Shown here piece after piece: positions 17,068-27,348 of a stretch of 64,000 bases of DNA. The notes below the pieces were generated by a model. That model ran no database searches. It had not been told where the DNA came from and saw only the letters and a program-made list of their open reading frames with translations. This stretch comes from Ponticaulis sp. GTDB taxonomy: Bacteria; Pseudomonadota; Alphaproteobacteria; Caulobacterales; Hyphomonadaceae. The stretch lies in NCBI GenBank assembly GCA_002692725.1, contig NZLU01000046.1:434001-498000 (forward strand), given 5' to 3'. Position numbers and translations under genes: made by a program. Positions within the stretch are counted from its first letter, which is position 1; each line of letters opens with the position of its first letter.

Positions 17068-17808
17068 CTAGAACGCCACCAACTCTTTTTCGACCAGGCG
17101 CCGGATCATCAATTCCCTGGCGCCGGGCGGAGGTTTGTGCGCCTCGGCATAGAGCCGGTTGGCAATGAAATGCCCTGTCAGCCGGAAGCCTTTGCCAATG
17201 TCGACCGGTTCGGCATCGGCCTCAGATCTGACAAGAAAAGCCGGCAATGCCAGAAGCTTGTCGACATATTCGGCAACTTCTTCACCGCAGGCCGCTCTGC
17301 CGGTTCTGGGGCTGACATGGGTCAGCCCGTCTTTCCGGCCTGAGACCGCGCATTTTGAAAAATCGAGCCCGTAACCGACGGTTCGGAGAAAGCCGACCTC
17401 CCAGCTGACCATAAGCGCGGGCCAGATTTCATTGTCCGCCAATTGGTCAAGCACGGTTTCTGTCGCGTCATACAGCCCGGGATAGGCCTGCCCCTCTGGA
17501 AGAGCTGTATTGAGAAGCCCCGTCACCGAGTTGAGCGCCGTCAGGGCAAGCCGGGAAGACAAATACATGGCTGCCCTGTTTGCCGTCGCCTCAGAGAGGT
17601 TGAAATTGCCGAGCTGGTTTTCGTTTCGCGCGCGCCATTCCAGCTCGAGCGAGGTGCCGACTTCGAAGTTAGCACGTTTTTTGGAGGAATTGCCGCCATG
17701 GATAAAACCTGACTGGCGGCCATGCTCTCGCGTGAAGGCATCAAGGATCAGGCCGCTTTCACCAAACCGCCTCGTCCCCAGTACAATGCCTGTGTCACGC
17801 CATTCCAT
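17068..17808 (-). CDS. recO: DNA repair protein RecO
   Basis: RecO loads RecA onto SSB-coated DNA in the RecFOR pathway and anneals strands. The N-terminal OB-fold is clear (DTGIVLGTRRFGESGLILDAFTREHG, residues about 4-30). The all-helical C-terminal domain contains GYGLDFSKCAVSG and HVSPRTGRAACG, the alphaproteobacterial form of the region that carries a zinc-finger in other groups. Length (246 aa) is normal. It is the last gene of the minus-strand operon that begins with rpoZ and ends here, 11 bp after alaE. Confidence 0.95.
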   Translation of the reverse strand: MEWRDTGIVLGTRRFGESGLILDAFTREHGRQSGFIHGGNSSKKRANFEVGTSLELEWRARNENQLGNFNLSEATANRAAMYLSSRLALTALNSVTGLLNTALPEGQAYPGLYDATETVLDQLADNEIWPALMVSWEVGFLRTVGYGLDFSKCAVSGRKDGLTHVSPRTGRAACGEEVAEYVDKLLALPAFLVRSEADAEPVDIGKGFRLTGHFIANRLYAEAHKPPPGARELMIRRLVEKELVAF

Positions 17809-17819
17809 CAGACACTACC

Positions 17820-18254
17820 CTAACCCTGAGGAGACATTGGTTTCATACCACCTTTGGACAGACCAAATATCTTCCGAATGAAATCCAACCACAGACCATA
17901 AGGTTTGCCGAGCACAAACATCATCACGGAGAAAAAGGCTCCGGCTTTCACGAGCGCCGCCGTATCTGCGCCACTAACCCAGATAATGCCGAGATATATC
18001 GGAACCTGAAACGACAAGAGCGCAATCCCGTCAGAGACCACAGATGGCAGAGGCGGGCTGGTCCAGTTCAGAAAATGATCGCGCCACACCCCATAGGGCC
18101 GGGCCGTCAGAACCATCAATGGCGCGCCAATGAGGCGAGCATGGAGAACTTCAGGCCAGGACATTCCGCCGACATAATGCTCATTCAGCGCACCGAACGC
18201 GGTGAAAAATGAAACAAGCGCCAAAGTGTCGGCAACAAATTCTTTCAGCTTCAT
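17820..18254 (-). CDS. alaE: L-alanine exporter AlaE-like protein
   Basis: This 144-aa membrane protein with about four transmembrane segments matches the AlaE (YgaW) family: FVADTLALVSFFTAFGALNE, GMSWPEVLHARLIGAPLMVL, ARPYGVWRDHF, SFQVPIYLGIIWVSGAD and LGKPYGLWLDFIRKIFGL. The duplicated PYG(M/V/L)xxD motif before a positive patch is characteristic. In E. coli AlaE exports L-alanine. It lies between era and recO, with gaps of 15 and 11 bp, where these two are usually adjacent, so it appears to have been inserted into the operon. Confidence 0.85.
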   Translation of the reverse strand: MKLKEFVADTLALVSFFTAFGALNEHYVGGMSWPEVLHARLIGAPLMVLTARPYGVWRDHFLNWTSPPLPSVVSDGIALLSFQVPIYLGIIWVSGADTAALVKAGAFFSVMMFVLGKPYGLWLDFIRKIFGLSKGGMKPMSPQG

Positions 18255-18269
18255 GTCTGATCGGTCCGA

Positions 18270-19223
18270 TCAGACATCAAACTCAAGGCCAAAGGGCGTA
18301 TAACTGTCTTTCTTTTCTTCCCAGCGCTCATCCACCTTCACAAACAGGAAGAGGTGAACTTTCCGGTCCAGCATGGCTTCCAGCTCTTCCCGGGCACGCT
18401 TTCCGATCTCCTTGATCGAATTGCCGCCTTTGCCGAGCACCATACCCTTATGGTTCTCGCGTCCGACAATGACGGCCTGCTGAATTCTGACAGAACCGTC
18501 TTTCCGCTCTTCCCAGGACTCAGTGTCCACCATGAGCTGGTAAGGCAGTTCTTCATGCAGGCGCAGCATCAGCTTTTCTCGCGTCACTTCCGCTGCCAGA
18601 AGACGCATTGGCAGGTCAGCCGTCTGTTCCGGATCATAGAGATACGGACTTTCCGGCACGAGGCCGGACAAATGATCAGCCAGTTTCGAGACGCCGTCAC
18701 CATTTGAGGCCGAGATGGGGAAGATGTCTGAATAGATGCCGAGTTCACTCAATTCCTGAATGACCGGCAGCACTTCGAGATGGTCGAACTCGTCAATTTT
18801 GTTTAGCGCGAGAATGGCAGGGCGACCAAGCTCTTTCAAATCGTCCATCACCCGACGATCGTCTTCCATGCTTCGCTTTTGCGCCGGGGTCAGAGGCCTT
18901 TTGAGCTTCTCGGCAACCCAACCGGTTGCGTCGATTACGTGCAGGATGACGTCGGCTTCTTCGGCGCCAGCCAGAGCGGCCTTCACCATGGCCCGGTCGA
19001 GACGCCGCCGGGTGCGGAATATCCCCGGTGTGTCGACCAAAACCAGCTGGGCGTCATTGACCATGGCAATCCCACGAACCGGGAAGCGCGTGGTCTGAAC
19101 CTTCTGGGTCACAATGGCGACCTTGGCCCCAACCATGCGGTTTACAAGGGTCGACTTGCCCGCATTGGGTGCCCCGATTACGGCCACAAATCCGGCCCGT
19201 GTATTCTCTGTATCAGGCGTCAT
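18270..19223 (-). CDS. era: GTPase Era
   Basis: Era is an essential GTPase that binds the 3' end of 16S rRNA and helps assemble the 30S subunit at the membrane. G1 GAPNAGKST (about residues 17-25), G3 VDTPG, G4 NKID and G5 SASNGDG are present. A C-terminal KH domain includes IKEIGKRAREELE. The start at 19223 ([10 protein letters not shown]) overlaps the end of rnc by 11 bp and places G1 as in other Era proteins. An upstream in-frame start at 19253 would extend it by ten residues into rnc. Confidence 0.96.
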   Translation of the reverse strand: MTPDTENTRAGFVAVIGAPNAGKSTLVNRMVGAKVAIVTQKVQTTRFPVRGIAMVNDAQLVLVDTPGIFRTRRRLDRAMVKAALAGAEEADVILHVIDATGWVAEKLKRPLTPAQKRSMEDDRRVMDDLKELGRPAILALNKIDEFDHLEVLPVIQELSELGIYSDIFPISASNGDGVSKLADHLSGLVPESPYLYDPEQTADLPMRLLAAEVTREKLMLRLHEELPYQLMVDTESWEERKDGSVRIQQAVIVGRENHKGMVLGKGGNSIKEIGKRAREELEAMLDRKVHLFLFVKVDERWEEKKDSYTPFGLEFDV

Positions 19224-19989
19224 CCGCCGCAAATCCTTCAACTTCCTGAGCATTCAGCATCAGTTTGGCGGCCGCCCTCTGGGCTTCCTGTTTTGTATGT
19301 CCACGCCCTTCAACCGGGTCGAAATCTCCGACCAGAACGCGGGCTGCGAATTCCGGGGCATGATCGGGACCAACCTGTCCCACGATCTCATAAGTCGGCG
19401 TTGCCAGTCCTTGGCCTTGCGCCCATTCCTGAAGCGCTGATTTGGGATCTTTCGGGCGTTTGCCAACACCCTTTAACAGCGGAGACCAGTGTGTCTCAAC
19501 AAAAACCGCAGCAGGCTTCAATCCGCCGTCCAGATACATGGCTCCAAGCAGCGCTTCACAGATATCCGAAAGGATGGAGACCTTTTTACGCCCTCCGGCA
19601 TTTTCTTCTGCGGTGTCGAGCAAAAGATGGCTGTCTAAACCGAGCCGTTTTGTAATCGTCGCACAGGCATCCCGGTTCACCAGCGCGTTCAGCCGGGCAG
19701 CCAGCCCACCCTCTGGCTCGCCTTCAAACTTGGCGAACAACAGATCCGCAATCACCAGGCCCAATACGCGATCGCCCAGAAATTCGAGCCGCTCATAGGA
19801 GAACCGTGCGCCAAACTCCTGAGCAGCGCTGGCATGTGTCATGGCCCGCGACAGCAGAGTTTTGTCTTTGAATTTGTATCCAATCCGCTCTTCGAGTTCT
19901 GCAATCGCATCGTCACTCAGGCGTGGCAGCTTACCAGCCTGTTTGGCGCGAGACCTCAACCGGGTGCGTTTGGGGCGAGCAAGCTTCAC
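19213..19989 (-). CDS. rnc: Ribonuclease III
   Basis: This endoribonuclease processes the rRNA precursor and other double-stranded RNA. The signature [19 protein letters not shown] (about residues 65-83) contains the catalytic Glu and Asp. The second metal site lies in [16 protein letters not shown], and the C-terminal dsRNA-binding domain is seen from [13 protein letters not shown] to QRAAAKLML. An extended, Arg/Lys-rich N-terminus of about 22 residues precedes the catalytic domain. Its start overlaps acpS by 4 bp. lepB, which commonly sits between acpS and rnc in alphaproteobacteria, is absent. Confidence 0.96.
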   Translation of the reverse strand: MKLARPKRTRLRSRAKQAGKLPRLSDDAIAELEERIGYKFKDKTLLSRAMTHASAAQEFGARFSYERLEFLGDRVLGLVIADLLFAKFEGEPEGGLAARLNALVNRDACATITKRLGLDSHLLLDTAEENAGGRKKVSILSDICEALLGAMYLDGGLKPAAVFVETHWSPLLKGVGKRPKDPKSALQEWAQGQGLATPTYEIVGQVGPDHAPEFAARVLVGDFDPVEGRGHTKQEAQRAAAKLMLNAQEVEGFAADDA

Positions 19990-20399
19990 GAATAATGTCC
20001 TTTCGGGAAGGCTTCTATGATGACCATGGCCAGCGCATAAGGATCATCATCTGTGATCGACAGATGAACAAACGGCTCCCAGCCATCAGGCGTCATCGCC
20101 TTCAATCGATCAGCCGCACCACCGGTCAATTCTATCGTCGGTTTGCCAGTCGGCAGATTAACCACGCCCATGTGTTTCCAGTGAACACCGCGACGCGGCA
20201 CGCCGGTTCCGAGGGCCTTGGCGCAGGCCTCCTTGGCGGCGAAACGTTTGGCATAGGTTTCGGCGGACAGTTTCCGGCGTTCAGCCAGCGCGATTTCGGT
20301 TGGGGTATAGACGCGGTTTTTGAAGCGCTCTCCAAAGCGCTCAAGTGTCGCTCGAATGCGTCGGATATCCGCCATATCCTGCCCCATACCGATGATCAT
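19986..20399 (-). CDS. acpS: Holo-[acyl-carrier-protein] synthase
   Basis: AcpS transfers 4'-phosphopantetheine from CoA to acyl carrier protein. The motifs [12 protein letters not shown] (Asp for Mg binding) and [18 protein letters not shown] (Glu for Mg binding) are both present, together with [16 protein letters not shown] near the end. The 137-aa length fits the family. It overlaps pdxJ upstream and rnc downstream by 4 bp each, so translation is likely coupled. Confidence 0.95.
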   Translation of the reverse strand: MIIGMGQDMADIRRIRATLERFGERFKNRVYTPTEIALAERRKLSAETYAKRFAAKEACAKALGTGVPRRGVHWKHMGVVNLPTGKPTIELTGGAADRLKAMTPDGWEPFVHLSITDDDPYALAMVIIEAFPKGHYS

Positions 20400-21139
20400 G
20401 CGCGGGCCTCATCCATGAGGCGACGCATTTCCCGAATGGCAGCTTCCAGCCCGACAAAAACCGCTTCACCGATGATGAAGTGTCCGATATTGAGTTCAGT
20501 CAATTCAGGGATCTGAGCAATGGGGGTCACAGTGTCATAAGTCAGGCCGTGCCCGGCCTGAGGCTCGATACCAAGATCGACGGCTTTCTCAGCGCACATC
20601 TGAATGCGCTCCAGCTCTTCGCCCGCAAGCGCGCCCTCTTCAGCATGGCAGAGCTCAACGAAACGGCCCGTGTGAAATTCAGTCACGCTCGCGCCGATCT
20701 GGTGTGCCGCCATCAATTGAACCGGGTCTGGCTCAATAAACAGAGACACTTTTGATCCATTTTCTTTAAGCTGTCGGACATAGGGCGCGAGATGATTGTG
20801 ACCGCGCGCAACGTCCAGCCCGCCCTCCGTCGTCCGTTCTTCGCGCTTCTCCGGCACGAACATCGCTGTCTCTGGTTTGAATCTCAGCGCGATGTCGAGC
20901 ATTTCATCAGTGGCGGCCATTTCGAGATTGATTGGCAATTGGGTGGCATCCCGAATGCGCTGCAAATCCTCATCCCGAATGTGGCGTCGATCTTCCCGCA
21001 AATGAATGGTCAGGCCATCGCCGCCGGCCCGGCTGACAATCTCGGCGGCGCGAAAGGGATCCGGATGCAGCCCGCCACGGGCATTTCGGATGGTCGCAAC
21101 ATGATCGATATTCACGCCGAGACGGATACGCTCCGCCAT
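20396..21139 (-). CDS. pdxJ: Pyridoxine 5'-phosphate synthase
   Basis: PdxJ condenses 1-deoxyxylulose 5-phosphate with 3-amino-2-oxopropyl phosphate in the DXP-dependent vitamin B6 pathway. The 247-aa TIM barrel has [17 protein letters not shown] at the N-terminus, the catalytic His and Glu in [12 protein letters not shown] and [10 protein letters not shown], and GHGLTYDTV and [14 protein letters not shown] near the C-terminus. It directly follows pyrE (TGATG stop/start overlap) and precedes acpS, as is common in proteobacteria. Confidence 0.96.
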   Translation of the reverse strand: MAERIRLGVNIDHVATIRNARGGLHPDPFRAAEIVSRAGGDGLTIHLREDRRHIRDEDLQRIRDATQLPINLEMAATDEMLDIALRFKPETAMFVPEKREERTTEGGLDVARGHNHLAPYVRQLKENGSKVSLFIEPDPVQLMAAHQIGASVTEFHTGRFVELCHAEEGALAGEELERIQMCAEKAVDLGIEPQAGHGLTYDTVTPIAQIPELTELNIGHFIIGEAVFVGLEAAIREMRRLMDEARA

Positions 21140-21723
21140 CAGAACTTCCTCCGGCTTCCCGGTTTGACGGGCTCAAGCGCTGCGAGTTCAGGCGGAAGAT
21201 CGTTCGGATCATAATCCGGAAAATCAAAGGCCGCGAGCGAAATCAGATCGGTCCCCACATCAGCGCGCCCATTGGAGCGATCAATAATGCATGCGCCGCC
21301 GATCAGCTCGCCGGGATAGTCGTTCAGAGCTGCGACGGTTTCCCGGAAGGATTTTCCGGTTGTGACAATATCTTCCATCAGAAGAATGCGGTCATCCTCA
21401 TTAAACTCAAAACCGCGTTTGTAGATTAGAACGTCATCTTCATTGCGTTCGGCAAACATGGCGCGCGCACCGAGCTGGCGCGCCATCTCATAGCCTGGAA
21501 TGATGCCGCCAATGGCTGGCCCGGTGACGACAGTAATGTCACCGAATTTCGCACGAATCTGTTCAGCCAAAGCGGCACACAGTTTCTCAGACACGGCTGG
21601 CTGAGAAAACACGAGGGCTTTTTGCAGGAAGACGGGGCTGCGACGGCCGGACGACAAGATGAAATGTCCTTCCAAGAGCGCGCCGGCATCGCGGAAAGTC
21701 TCAAGAACCTGTTCGGGTGACAT
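21139..21723 (-). CDS. pyrE: Orotate phosphoribosyltransferase
   Basis: PyrE converts orotate and PRPP to orotidine 5'-monophosphate in de novo pyrimidine synthesis. The PRPP-binding motif is [16 protein letters not shown] (about residues 115-130). The flexible-loop region with conserved Lys/Arg and the N-terminal hood ([17 protein letters not shown]) are present. ATG 21723 is chosen because GAGG is 9 bp upstream; a GTG at 21729 overlapping the rel stop is possible. It is within the rpoZ-to-recO operon. Confidence 0.93.
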   Translation of the reverse strand: MSPEQVLETFRDAGALLEGHFILSSGRRSPVFLQKALVFSQPAVSEKLCAALAEQIRAKFGDITVVTGPAIGGIIPGYEMARQLGARAMFAERNEDDVLIYKRGFEFNEDDRILLMEDIVTTGKSFRETVAALNDYPGELIGGACIIDRSNGRADVGTDLISLAAFDFPDYDPNDLPPELAALEPVKPGSRRKF

Positions 21724-21728
21724 TGGCA

Positions 21729-23981
21729 CTAGCCTCTTATGCGTTCCACCCGATCAACAGCCGACAAAGCACGAAGCGTCGCAAGAATCAGGGTGAGGTG
21801 TTTCAGATCTGCGACCTCGATATCGAACATCAGGTCGGTGAAATCAATCGATCTTTCGCCTGACTGGACAGAGAGAATGTTCCCGCCACTCTCGGCAATG
21901 GCACTACACAACTGCGCCATGACGCCAGGACGGTTGATCGCCGTGACTTTGATACGCCCCATGGCCATAATGCCGCCATCGGGTTGGCCGGACCAGGACA
22001 GGTCGAACCAGCGCGCGTATTCGGCGTCCTCATCCCCCAACCGATTACAGTCAATACAGTGAACAGTAATGGGTTGGCCCTTCTTCTGAAGACCGACAAT
22101 CCGGTCGCCCAGAACGGGAGAGCAATCCTGACAGAGCTGAAGTGCACCGCCGGATGGCAAGTCTCTGATTTCGATCAATCGATTGGCCGTGGTTTCCGTA
22201 AGGCGCATCGCCTCAAAAGACCGAAGAATCTCCTGCGCTCTGGCCGGGAATGCCTCCGCAATCACGCGTTCGACCTCGATCGTCTGTCGACCGAGTTTTT
22301 CAAGTAAATCATCACCATTCTTGAGATTGAGGCGATGTGCGATTTCATCGAGGTTGATCTCGTCCGTCTTCATCTGAAGCACTTCAAGTGCCGCCGCAAG
22401 CGCACTTTCGCCAAGAGAATGGAAGCTGGCGGCCTCACTCGAACGAATGAGGCGCTTGATCGCCGAACGCGCGCGCCCGGTCTGGGTCAGCGCTTCCCAT
22501 CCCTGAACGACACCTGGTTTGTCGCCCCGGATAATTTCGACCACATCGCCATTTCGTAGCTTGGACCGCAAAGGCCTGGTTTCGCCATTTATCCGGCAGC
22601 CCTTGCAGCTATCACCGATCTTGGTGTGAACGGCATAGGCAAAGTCCAGCGGCATCGCGCCGGTCGGCAGCACAATCAATCGACCATTTGGCGTGAAAGC
22701 AAACACGTGGTCGAGATACATTTCGAGCTTGGCGTGCTCATAGAATTCCTGAGCGTCCGCCCCATCGCCAATCATGTCTGCGAACGCGGTCAGACTTCGG
22801 GACGGATCGAGCCCGACCTCCAGAGCGCCTTCGGCGTTGAAGCCGTATTGCGAGCCTTTATAGGACCAGTGAGCCGCGATCCCGGTTTCAGCCGTCCGAT
22901 TCATGTCCTCAGTTCGAATCTGGAGTTCAATCCGGCGATTACCCGCAGCCCGGACCGTCGTGTGGAGCGACCGATAGCCATTGGGCTTGGGCATTGAGAT
23001 GTAATCCCGAAACCGGTCCTGAAGGCAGGACCATTTCTGATGCACCACCCCCAGCAACCGGTAACAGTCATCCACCGAATGGACGATCAGTCTGAAGGCA
23101 AAAATGTCTGCGACATCCCGGAAGGAAATATCCTTTCGGTTCATCTTGCGCCAGATTGAGTAGGGCTGTTTCTGCCGACCGGTGACACGTCCTTCAACGC
23201 CCGCTCGTTTGAGCATTTCAGCCAGTTCGACATTGACGCGGGAAATGTCGATTGCGCTCTTTTCATTGAGCGTACGGATGCGTTCGCCCAGGGTCGAATA
23301 GGCTTCCGGATTCAGCTCCCGAAATGCAATATCTTCGAATTCAGCGGCAAATTTATAAATACCGACCCGTCGCGCCAATGGCGCATAGATTTCTAGCGTC
23401 TCGCGGGAAATCCGCTTCCGCTTCTCATCTTTTTTGATGTGATGAAGCGTGCGCATATTGTGCAAACGGTCGGCGAGTTTCACCAACAATACGCGCAGAT
23501 CTTTTACCGAAGCGAGAATGAATTTCTGAAAGTTCTCGGCCTGTTTGGATTGTTCCGAGGTATATTCGAGTTCACCAAGCTTTGTGACGCCCTCGACGAG
23601 ATCCGCCACCTCCTGGCCGAATAGCCCGGTGACTTCCTCCATGGTTGCGTCGGTGTCTTCCACAGTATCGTGAAGCAAGGCTGCGACAATGCTGGCTTCA
23701 TCCAATTTGAGTTCTGTGAGAATGCCAGCAACGGCCACAGGATGGGAATAATAGGGATCGCCTGAGGCCCGCTTCTGGGTGCCATGCTTGATCATGGCAT
23801 ACACATAAGCCGCGTTCAGTTGTTCTTCTGAAACGTTGGGGGCATAGGCCTTAACGCGCTCGACCAGCTCGTACTGGCGTAAAATACGCGTTGGCGTTGG
23901 CGCCGGAGCCGTTTGCTCAGTCGCAACACCAGATGATACGCCATCATCGATTTCTGAAACAGTATTACCGTCAGGAGCCAT
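21729..23981 (-). CDS. rsh: Bifunctional (p)ppGpp synthetase/hydrolase (Rel/SpoT)
   Basis: This 750-aa enzyme makes and degrades (p)ppGpp and is the single long RSH expected in alphaproteobacteria. The N-terminal HD hydrolase domain keeps His80 in [12 protein letters not shown] and the HD pair in [11 protein letters not shown] (about 104-105). The synthetase domain has [13 protein letters not shown] and [20 protein letters not shown] ([20 protein letters not shown]), zinc-finger-like and ACT domains follow. Both enzymatic sites look intact. It lies 85 bp after rpoZ, the same order as in many proteobacteria. Confidence 0.96.
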   Translation of the reverse strand: MAPDGNTVSEIDDGVSSGVATEQTAPAPTPTRILRQYELVERVKAYAPNVSEEQLNAAYVYAMIKHGTQKRASGDPYYSHPVAVAGILTELKLDEASIVAALLHDTVEDTDATMEEVTGLFGQEVADLVEGVTKLGELEYTSEQSKQAENFQKFILASVKDLRVLLVKLADRLHNMRTLHHIKKDEKRKRISRETLEIYAPLARRVGIYKFAAEFEDIAFRELNPEAYSTLGERIRTLNEKSAIDISRVNVELAEMLKRAGVEGRVTGRQKQPYSIWRKMNRKDISFRDVADIFAFRLIVHSVDDCYRLLGVVHQKWSCLQDRFRDYISMPKPNGYRSLHTTVRAAGNRRIELQIRTEDMNRTAETGIAAHWSYKGSQYGFNAEGALEVGLDPSRSLTAFADMIGDGADAQEFYEHAKLEMYLDHVFAFTPNGRLIVLPTGAMPLDFAYAVHTKIGDSCKGCRINGETRPLRSKLRNGDVVEIIRGDKPGVVQGWEALTQTGRARSAIKRLIRSSEAASFHSLGESALAAALEVLQMKTDEINLDEIAHRLNLKNGDDLLEKLGRQTIEVERVIAEAFPARAQEILRSFEAMRLTETTANRLIEIRDLPSGGALQLCQDCSPVLGDRIVGLQKKGQPITVHCIDCNRLGDEDAEYARWFDLSWSGQPDGGIMAMGRIKVTAINRPGVMAQLCSAIAESGGNILSVQSGERSIDFTDLMFDIEVADLKHLTLILATLRALSAVDRVERIRG

Positions 23982-24066
23982 CTATATAATATAGACTGCT
24001 CCGGATCAGGATGAAATGGCAAAGGCCAGCGCGAATGAGAAAAACCGCTGGCTGTTGCGTCTTCGC

Positions 24067-24417
24067 TTAGTAGCGGTCTTCCCGGGCAGATTCGATTTCC
24101 TGCTGGTAAGCCTTCATGACGTCTTCCTCAGACGCCGTAGGCGCAGCTTCCAGAGCACGCTTGTCTTCTTCGCGCTCGGTTTCTTCGCTTGGACGAATGC
24201 TTTGCAAATTGGCGATCAGCGCTTCTTTTACAGACACCATGTCCACAGCTTCGTCAGCGATTTCGCGCAATGCGACCACTGGGTCCTTGTCATTGTCACG
24301 ATCTACGCCGAGCGGTGAGCCTTCGCGGATCATGCGCGCACGGTGTGCAGCAAGAAGGACAAGTTGGAAACGGTTATCAACCTTATCGAGGCAATCCTCA
24401 ACAGTGACGCGAGCCAT
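24067..24417 (-). CDS. rpoZ: DNA-directed RNA polymerase omega subunit
   Basis: Omega supports assembly of the RNA polymerase core through beta-prime. [20 protein letters not shown] begins the protein, and the conserved HRARMI and EIADEAVD helices follow. A C-terminal acidic tail of about 50 residues is longer than in E. coli but usual in alphaproteobacteria. It is the first gene of the rpoZ-rel-pyrE-pdxJ-acpS-rnc-era-alaE-recO operon. The 266-bp gap to the divergent NYN gene must hold the operon promoter. Confidence 0.95.
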   Translation of the reverse strand: MARVTVEDCLDKVDNRFQLVLLAAHRARMIREGSPLGVDRDNDKDPVVALREIADEAVDMVSVKEALIANLQSIRPSEETEREEDKRALEAAPTASEEDVMKAYQQEIESAREDRY

Positions 24418-24683
24418 AAGACCATCCAGTGTTTGGGAAACAATTCATCCGTATAGTCGCGATTGTCTGCGAGGACAAGGGAAAACCTGTCTTCACAACT
24501 GTCTCAAGGTCAAAACTTCGCCGGCAAACACCTGCCCAAGTCATTGGCAGAGTTCAACCAAAACAGCTCCGTAGCGTTATAGATATCATTTAATTCTATT
24601 CTTGTGAGACAACCAGTTGATTTAATTGGTCGAATCCCGATGGTGCAGAGAAATACTTCAGATAGAGAAAATTGCGAGGAAAA

Positions 24684-25259
24684 GTGGCATTTTATCAAAA
24701 TGAACGCTTGGCGTTATTTATTGACGGTGCAAATTTATACTCAGCAGCGAAAACCGTTGGCGTTGAAATTGACTATAGAAAACTTCTTGAGGAATTCAGA
24801 AAACGCGGTCGACTGCTTCGTGCCTATTATTATACGGCCCTGGTTGAGAATGATGACTATTCTCCGATCAGACCTCTCGTCGACTGGCTGCAATACAATG
24901 GTTATAATGTTATCACCAAGTCCGCGCGAGAGTTCACGGATCGCGACGGACGTCGCCGCGTAAAGGGCGATATGGATGTCGAAATCACGGTCGATATGAT
25001 GAACCTCGCCGCTCACATCGATCATATCGTCGTATTCTCAGGTGACGGTGATCTGACGCGCGTGGTTCAGGCCGTGAAGGACAAAGGCGTCCGGGTCAGC
25101 GTGGTCTCGACCGTCAAAAGCCAGCCTGCCATGATTTCCGACGATCTTCGTCGGGCCGCTGACAGTTTTATTGACCTGACAGACCTTGCCAAACTCATCG
25201 GAAGACCGCCACGTGAGGGCGATCATGACGATGAGGATGAGTATGACGACGAAGACTGA
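24684..25259 (+). CDS. NYN domain (LabA-like/DUF88) protein
   Basis: This 191-aa PIN-like nuclease-fold protein of the LabA/DUF88 group is widespread in alphaproteobacteria. The conserved acidic residues are seen in LALFIDGANLYSA (Asp about 14), VKGDMDVEITVDM and VVFSGDGDLTRVV, which form the presumed metal site. A highly acidic tail (DDEDEYDDED) closes it. The GTG at 24684 (MAFYQNERLALF) is chosen because related proteins begin MAFYxNERLALF and GAGGA lies just upstream; a TTG at 24672 is also in frame. It overlaps the uracil-DNA glycosylase gene. An RNA-cleaving role is inferred from the fold only. Confidence 0.88.
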   Translation: MAFYQNERLALFIDGANLYSAAKTVGVEIDYRKLLEEFRKRGRLLRAYYYTALVENDDYSPIRPLVDWLQYNGYNVITKSAREFTDRDGRRRVKGDMDVEITVDMMNLAAHIDHIVVFSGDGDLTRVVQAVKDKGVRVSVVSTVKSQPAMISDDLRRAADSFIDLTDLAKLIGRPPREGDHDDEDEYDDED

Positions 25260-25911
25260 CGCCCAGTTTCCGCCTGAAGCCCCACTGGATTGTCCCCTCT
25301 GCCCCCGCCTAGTTGCATACCGGGGGGAGAATGCGCGTGCCGAACCAGACTGGTTCAATGCGCCGGTTCCGAGTTTCGGGTCGCCAGACGCTGAGCTTCT
25401 GGTGATCGGTCTCGCGCCCGGACGAACCGGAGCAAACCGCACGGGTCGTCCTTTCACCGGCGACTGGGCGGGCGATTTGCTCTATCCGACGCTCTCAAAA
25501 TTCGGCTTTAGCGAGGGGGAGTATCAGGCGCGGCCGGATGATGGACTGAGGTTGAAATCGGCGATGATCACCAATGCTGTCAGATGCGTGCCGCCTGAGA
25601 ACAAGCCCGTCGGCGCCGAGATCAATGCCTGTCGTCCGTTTCTGAATGCTCGCCTTGAAGCGCTGCCGAAGCTGAAGGTGATGATCACATTGGGCAAGAT
25701 TTCCCATGACAGCACGATCCGCACGCTCGGTCTGAAACTGAAGGATTATCCCTTCGGGCACGCTGTTCAGTATGAATGCGTATCGCCCTGGCATGATCAG
25801 CCGCTTCAGCTGATTTCGAGTTATCATTGCTCGCGCTACAACACGAATACGGGGCGGCTGACTGAAGACATGTTTCATGATGTCTTCCGGAAAGCTCAGA
25901 GCCTGATTTAA
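25243..25911 (+). CDS. Family 5 uracil-DNA glycosylase (UdgB-like)
   Basis: This 222-aa enzyme removes uracil and some other deaminated bases from DNA. The N-terminal CPLCPRLVAYR gives two iron-sulfur cysteines. Motif A is GLAPGRTGANRTGRPFTGD. A third cysteine is in TNAVRCVPPENKP, and motif B reads SSYHCSRYNTNTGRLT. This layout marks the Fe-S family 4/5 group, with the ANRTGRPFTGD and NTNTG segments favouring family 5. Several in-frame ATGs (25225, 25231, 25237, 25243) compete for the start; 25243 is used. It overlaps the NYN gene by 17 bp, so the two are probably cotranscribed, and is convergent with smpB. Confidence 0.88.
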   Translation: MTTKTDAQFPPEAPLDCPLCPRLVAYRGENARAEPDWFNAPVPSFGSPDAELLVIGLAPGRTGANRTGRPFTGDWAGDLLYPTLSKFGFSEGEYQARPDDGLRLKSAMITNAVRCVPPENKPVGAEINACRPFLNARLEALPKLKVMITLGKISHDSTIRTLGLKLKDYPFGHAVQYECVSPWHDQPLQLISSYHCSRYNTNTGRLTEDMFHDVFRKAQSLI

Positions 25912-25914
25912 GGC

Positions 25915-26373
25915 TCAGCCTTTTTCCTTCAGCAGGCGCTGTTTGTCCCGGTTCCAGTCACGCTCTTTGACAGCATGCCGCTTGTCGACAGTTTTGCGGC
26001 CTTTTGCAATGCCGATTTCAAGTTTGGCGATACCGCGATCGTTGAAATAGAGCTTTAAAGGAATAGCCGTCCGCCCTTCCCGGTCTATTGCCTGTGAGAT
26101 TTTTGCAATTTGTTTGGCGTGAACGAGCAGCTTCCGCTTGCGTTTTGGTTCATGGTTGAACCGGTTCGCCGCCGGATAGATCGGAATGTCCGAATTGATC
26201 AGATAGAAGCCGTCATCCTCAATGCTTGCATAGGCCTCAGCAATATTCGCCTTGCCAAGCCGAAGGCTTTTTACCTCCGACCCCTGCAGAACGATCCCGG
26301 CCTCCAGCGTATCTTCTATTTCATAATTACGCCGGGCCTGACGGTTTACGGCAATCTGGTTATTCGCTGGCAT
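25915..26373 (-). CDS. smpB: SsrA-binding protein SmpB
   Basis: SmpB brings tmRNA to stalled ribosomes for trans-translation. The 152-aa protein has [38 protein letters not shown] and [20 protein letters not shown], the family's core and basic C-terminal tail. It follows dapA with a 1-bp gap and is probably translated from the same mRNA. No tmRNA gene (ssrA) is seen in the window. Confidence 0.97.
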   Translation of the reverse strand: MPANNQIAVNRQARRNYEIEDTLEAGIVLQGSEVKSLRLGKANIAEAYASIEDDGFYLINSDIPIYPAANRFNHEPKRKRKLLVHAKQIAKISQAIDREGRTAIPLKLYFNDRGIAKLEIGIAKGRKTVDKRHAVKERDWNRDKQRLLKEKG

Positions 26374-26374
26374 A

Positions 26375-27250
26375 TCAGTTCAATATATCGGCCTGCCGCA
26401 TGGCAGCCTCAATTTCCTCTCGGATCTCTGGCTTCGGAGATAGAAGAGGTAAGCGGATTGTTGGCTCACACAAGCCCAGCACAGACAATGCGTATTTCGC
26501 AGGTCCCGGGCTCGGCGACCGGAAGAGCGCTTTATGTAGCGGATAGACCCGGGCTTCGATCGCGCGCGCAGTTTCAAAATCACCTGACAGGCAGGCCGTG
26601 TGCAAATCCGCCATGAGATCAGGAACCACATTCGCCGTTACCGAAATACAGCCCTGCCCCCCCATAGCGGTGAAGCCAATCGCCGATGGGTCGTCTCCTG
26701 ACAGAAGAACAAAGCCCTCAGCACACTCGTTTAAATGACGTGTGACGCGGGCGAGATCCCCGGTTGCATCCTTGATACCAACAATATTTGGATGCTGAGA
26801 CAGCCGCGCCACAGTTTCCGGCGCGATGTCGCTCGAAGTCCGCGACGGCACATTATAAAGAATGAGCGGCATTTCGACGGCATCTGCGATGGCAGAGAAA
26901 TGCGCATAGAGGCCATCCTGATCAGGCCGGTTATAATAAGGACAGACCGTAAGCGCCGCATCCGCGCCGACGCGCTTTGCATGACTGACAAGACCGATCG
27001 CCTCAGCCGTCGAGTTCGATCCACACCCCGCAATGATCGGCACCCGGCCAGCAACACTCTCTACGCAATGCTCGATGATCGCATAATGTTCCTTGTGGGA
27101 GAGCGTGGCCGATTCGCCTGTCGTTCCACACGGAACCAGCGCGCCTGAACCTGCCTCTATCTGCCGATCCACCAGCTTTTTATAGGTCTCATAATCAACC
27201 TCATCATTGCGAAACGGGGTCACGAGCGCTGGGATGGAACCTTTGAACAT
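26375..27250 (-). CDS. dapA: 4-Hydroxy-tetrahydrodipicolinate synthase
   Basis: DapA condenses pyruvate with aspartate semialdehyde, the first committed step to lysine and diaminopimelate. The TIM barrel has GTTGESATL, the Tyr in [10 protein letters not shown] (about 132) and the Schiff-base Lys in [11 protein letters not shown] (about 160). The length, 291 aa, is normal. ATG 27250 ([13 protein letters not shown]) is preferred over a GTG two codons upstream. Upstream, the soluble lytic transglycosylase is divergent. dapA followed directly by smpB is a common alphaproteobacterial order. Confidence 0.95.
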   Translation of the reverse strand: MFKGSIPALVTPFRNDEVDYETYKKLVDRQIEAGSGALVPCGTTGESATLSHKEHYAIIEHCVESVAGRVPIIAGCGSNSTAEAIGLVSHAKRVGADAALTVCPYYNRPDQDGLYAHFSAIADAVEMPLILYNVPSRTSSDIAPETVARLSQHPNIVGIKDATGDLARVTRHLNECAEGFVLLSGDDPSAIGFTAMGGQGCISVTANVVPDLMADLHTACLSGDFETARAIEARVYPLHKALFRSPSPGPAKYALSVLGLCEPTIRLPLLSPKPEIREEIEAAMRQADILN

Positions 27251-27348
27251 AATCACTCACTAGTGTTGTCATAAATCATTGCAGGAATTGGCGGATATAC
27301 ATACCATTGCCTTCATACGCCACTCCAGAACAGAGCCTATCATCAACG

